Source: Marinicella meishanensis (GTDB taxonomy: Bacteria; Pseudomonadota; Gammaproteobacteria; Xanthomonadales; Marinicellaceae). Taken from it: DNA of 64,000 nt. Below are positions 63,578 through 64,000 of the stretch, one piece after another; the first letter of the stretch is position 1; the number at the start of each line of letters is the position of its first letter. The notes under the pieces were generated by a model. That model ran no database searches and was not told where the DNA came from. It saw only the letters and a list, made by a program, of their open reading frames with translations. A program made the position numbers and the translations under genes. The stretch is from positions 124,001 to 188,000 of the forward strand of contig NZ_JAIOUV010000011.1 of the NCBI RefSeq assembly GCF_019931145.1, given 5' to 3'.

Positions 63578-64000
63578 ATGAGTGTTGGTATATTTGTTGG
63601 TATGACCAAACTATATACCAACAAACCAAGGAAAGACGAACCTTTCAACTGGAAAGGCTTCATGTTCGGAATTATGATTTTGACTTTCTTGATTCTGTTT
63701 TTTATAGCCATTTACAAAAGCTATGGGCCAAGGGAATCGAAAGCCATTTACAATTCGAGCTTTGTTGTCCAGTACGCGAATATTTATCAACTTCTTTCCA
63801 CAGTGCACCATCACCCAGATGAACCCCAAAGCAAATGGATCAAGAAAATACAGATCATTGACCTAGATAACATCAACGATTTTTGCGATGTAGTCGAAAA
63901 CAGCATTCAAAAGCCTGTCATTGATACCTACTCTGACAAGTACATCAAAAGTGAAAAAATCAGTTGGCATCAAACCCAAAAATACATTTCTGTCATCACA
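63578..64000 (+). CDS. Partial membrane protein gene running off the window
   Basis: Open from ATG 63578 (or ATG 63602) to the window end without a stop; at least 133 residues visible. The N-terminus is basic (MTKLYTNKPRKDE), followed by one membrane helix (MFGIMILTFLILFFIAIY) and a mostly polar exterior with FDCDVVEN-like helical sequence (IINDFCDVVENSIQKPVID region). No family recognised. It is AT-rich and lies right after tRNA-Leu, a favoured site for integrated elements, so it may be accessory. A nested inverted repeat covers its start. Confidence 0.6.
   Translation, partial: MSVGIFVGMTKLYTNKPRKDEPFNWKGFMFGIMILTFLILFFIAIYKSYGPRESKAIYNSSFVVQYANIYQLLSTVHHHPDEPQSKWIKKIQIIDLDNINDFCDVVENSIQKPVIDTYSDKYIKSEKISWHQTQKYISVIT
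63584..63622. repeat. Nested inverted repeat over the partial gene start
   Basis: Outer arms GTTGGTATAT (63584-63593) and ATATACCAAC (63613-63622) are perfectly complementary; inside, TTGGT (63597-63601) and ACCAA (63605-63609) flank the ATG at 63602. GTTGGTAT also occurs as a direct repeat at 63584 and 63596. It could be an operator, a translation-control hairpin or part of a recombination site. Confidence 0.7.

Noticed and set aside
63578-64000. Integrase next to tRNA-Leu
   Set aside because: The visible part encodes a single-helix membrane protein with no tyrosine-recombinase motif.

Overview
The window looks like chromosomal DNA of a marine-type gammaproteobacterium on the Xanthomonadales side of the class. 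The gene orders rpsU-yqeY-dnaG-rpoD, dapE-yffB-dapD, dciA/M23/secA/mutT and pgsA followed by tRNA-Gly, tRNA-Cys and tRNA-Leu are gammaproteobacterial. Secreted proteins ending in a short DLIFADDFE-like tail recall, from memory, Marinicella and relatives. The genus is an inference; only the class is well supported.

Layout. 0-6.8 kb: a propeller-type GGDEF diguanylate cyclase, then a small accessory region of minus-strand genes (two unknown small cytosolic proteins, an OsmC-like protein, a secreted small protein, a possible SMI1-like protein) interspersed with at least three kinds of palindromic dispersed repeats. 6.8-10.9 kb: minus-strand operon of overlapping genes (dapD, yffB-like arsC-fold gene, dapE, dusA, arginine-deiminase-fold hydrolase). 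11-15.5 kb: divergent dciA-like gene, M23 peptidase, secA, mutT. 15.8-18 kb: an unusual three-gene unit: a free-standing EAL protein, a DUF6502-type protein and a membrane/secreted protein with EGTG repeats before and DGTG repeats after its membrane segment. 18.2-23.1 kb: minus-strand djlA, rpe, small PepSY-like gene, PhoP/PhoQ-like two-component genes, mazG. 23.1-25.3 kb: purC, a Mpo1/DUF962 membrane protein, a proline-rich protein. 25.3-30 kb: minus-strand lipopolysaccharide operon (GT4, O-antigen ligase, GT2, LpxL-family acyltransferase, one unknown gene). 30-36 kb: ELM1-family protein, trmH, secreted proteins including a PQQ-type sugar dehydrogenase, and ychF. 36-43.8 kb: EF-hand protein, yggS, rpsU, yqeY, dnaG, rpoD, a parvulin lipoprotein, bolA, arsC, wrbA. 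43.8-51.6 kb: a CPBP-like membrane protein lacking the first motif and three secreted parallel beta-helix proteins, two of them paralogues. 51.6-58.3 kb: Maf/YceF, an ECF sigma factor with a Ser/Thr kinase-TPR protein, and PBP1A. 58.4-62 kb: a response regulator/histidine kinase pair resembling PdsR/PdsS, then an ECF sigma factor with a DUF6768-like membrane protein. 62-64 kb: pgsA and three tRNA genes, with a 120-bp-period structured tandem repeat between tRNA-Cys and tRNA-Leu, and a truncated membrane-protein gene running off the end.

Best candidates for undescribed biology are (i) the EAL/DUF6502/EGTG-DGTG repeat unit at 15.8-18.0 kb, (ii) the shared C-terminal tail of three secreted proteins, absent from one paralogue, and (iii) the regular structured repeats inside the tRNA cluster. 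No CRISPR array, transposase, integrase or rRNA gene was seen. All family names come from reading the proteins, not from a database search.
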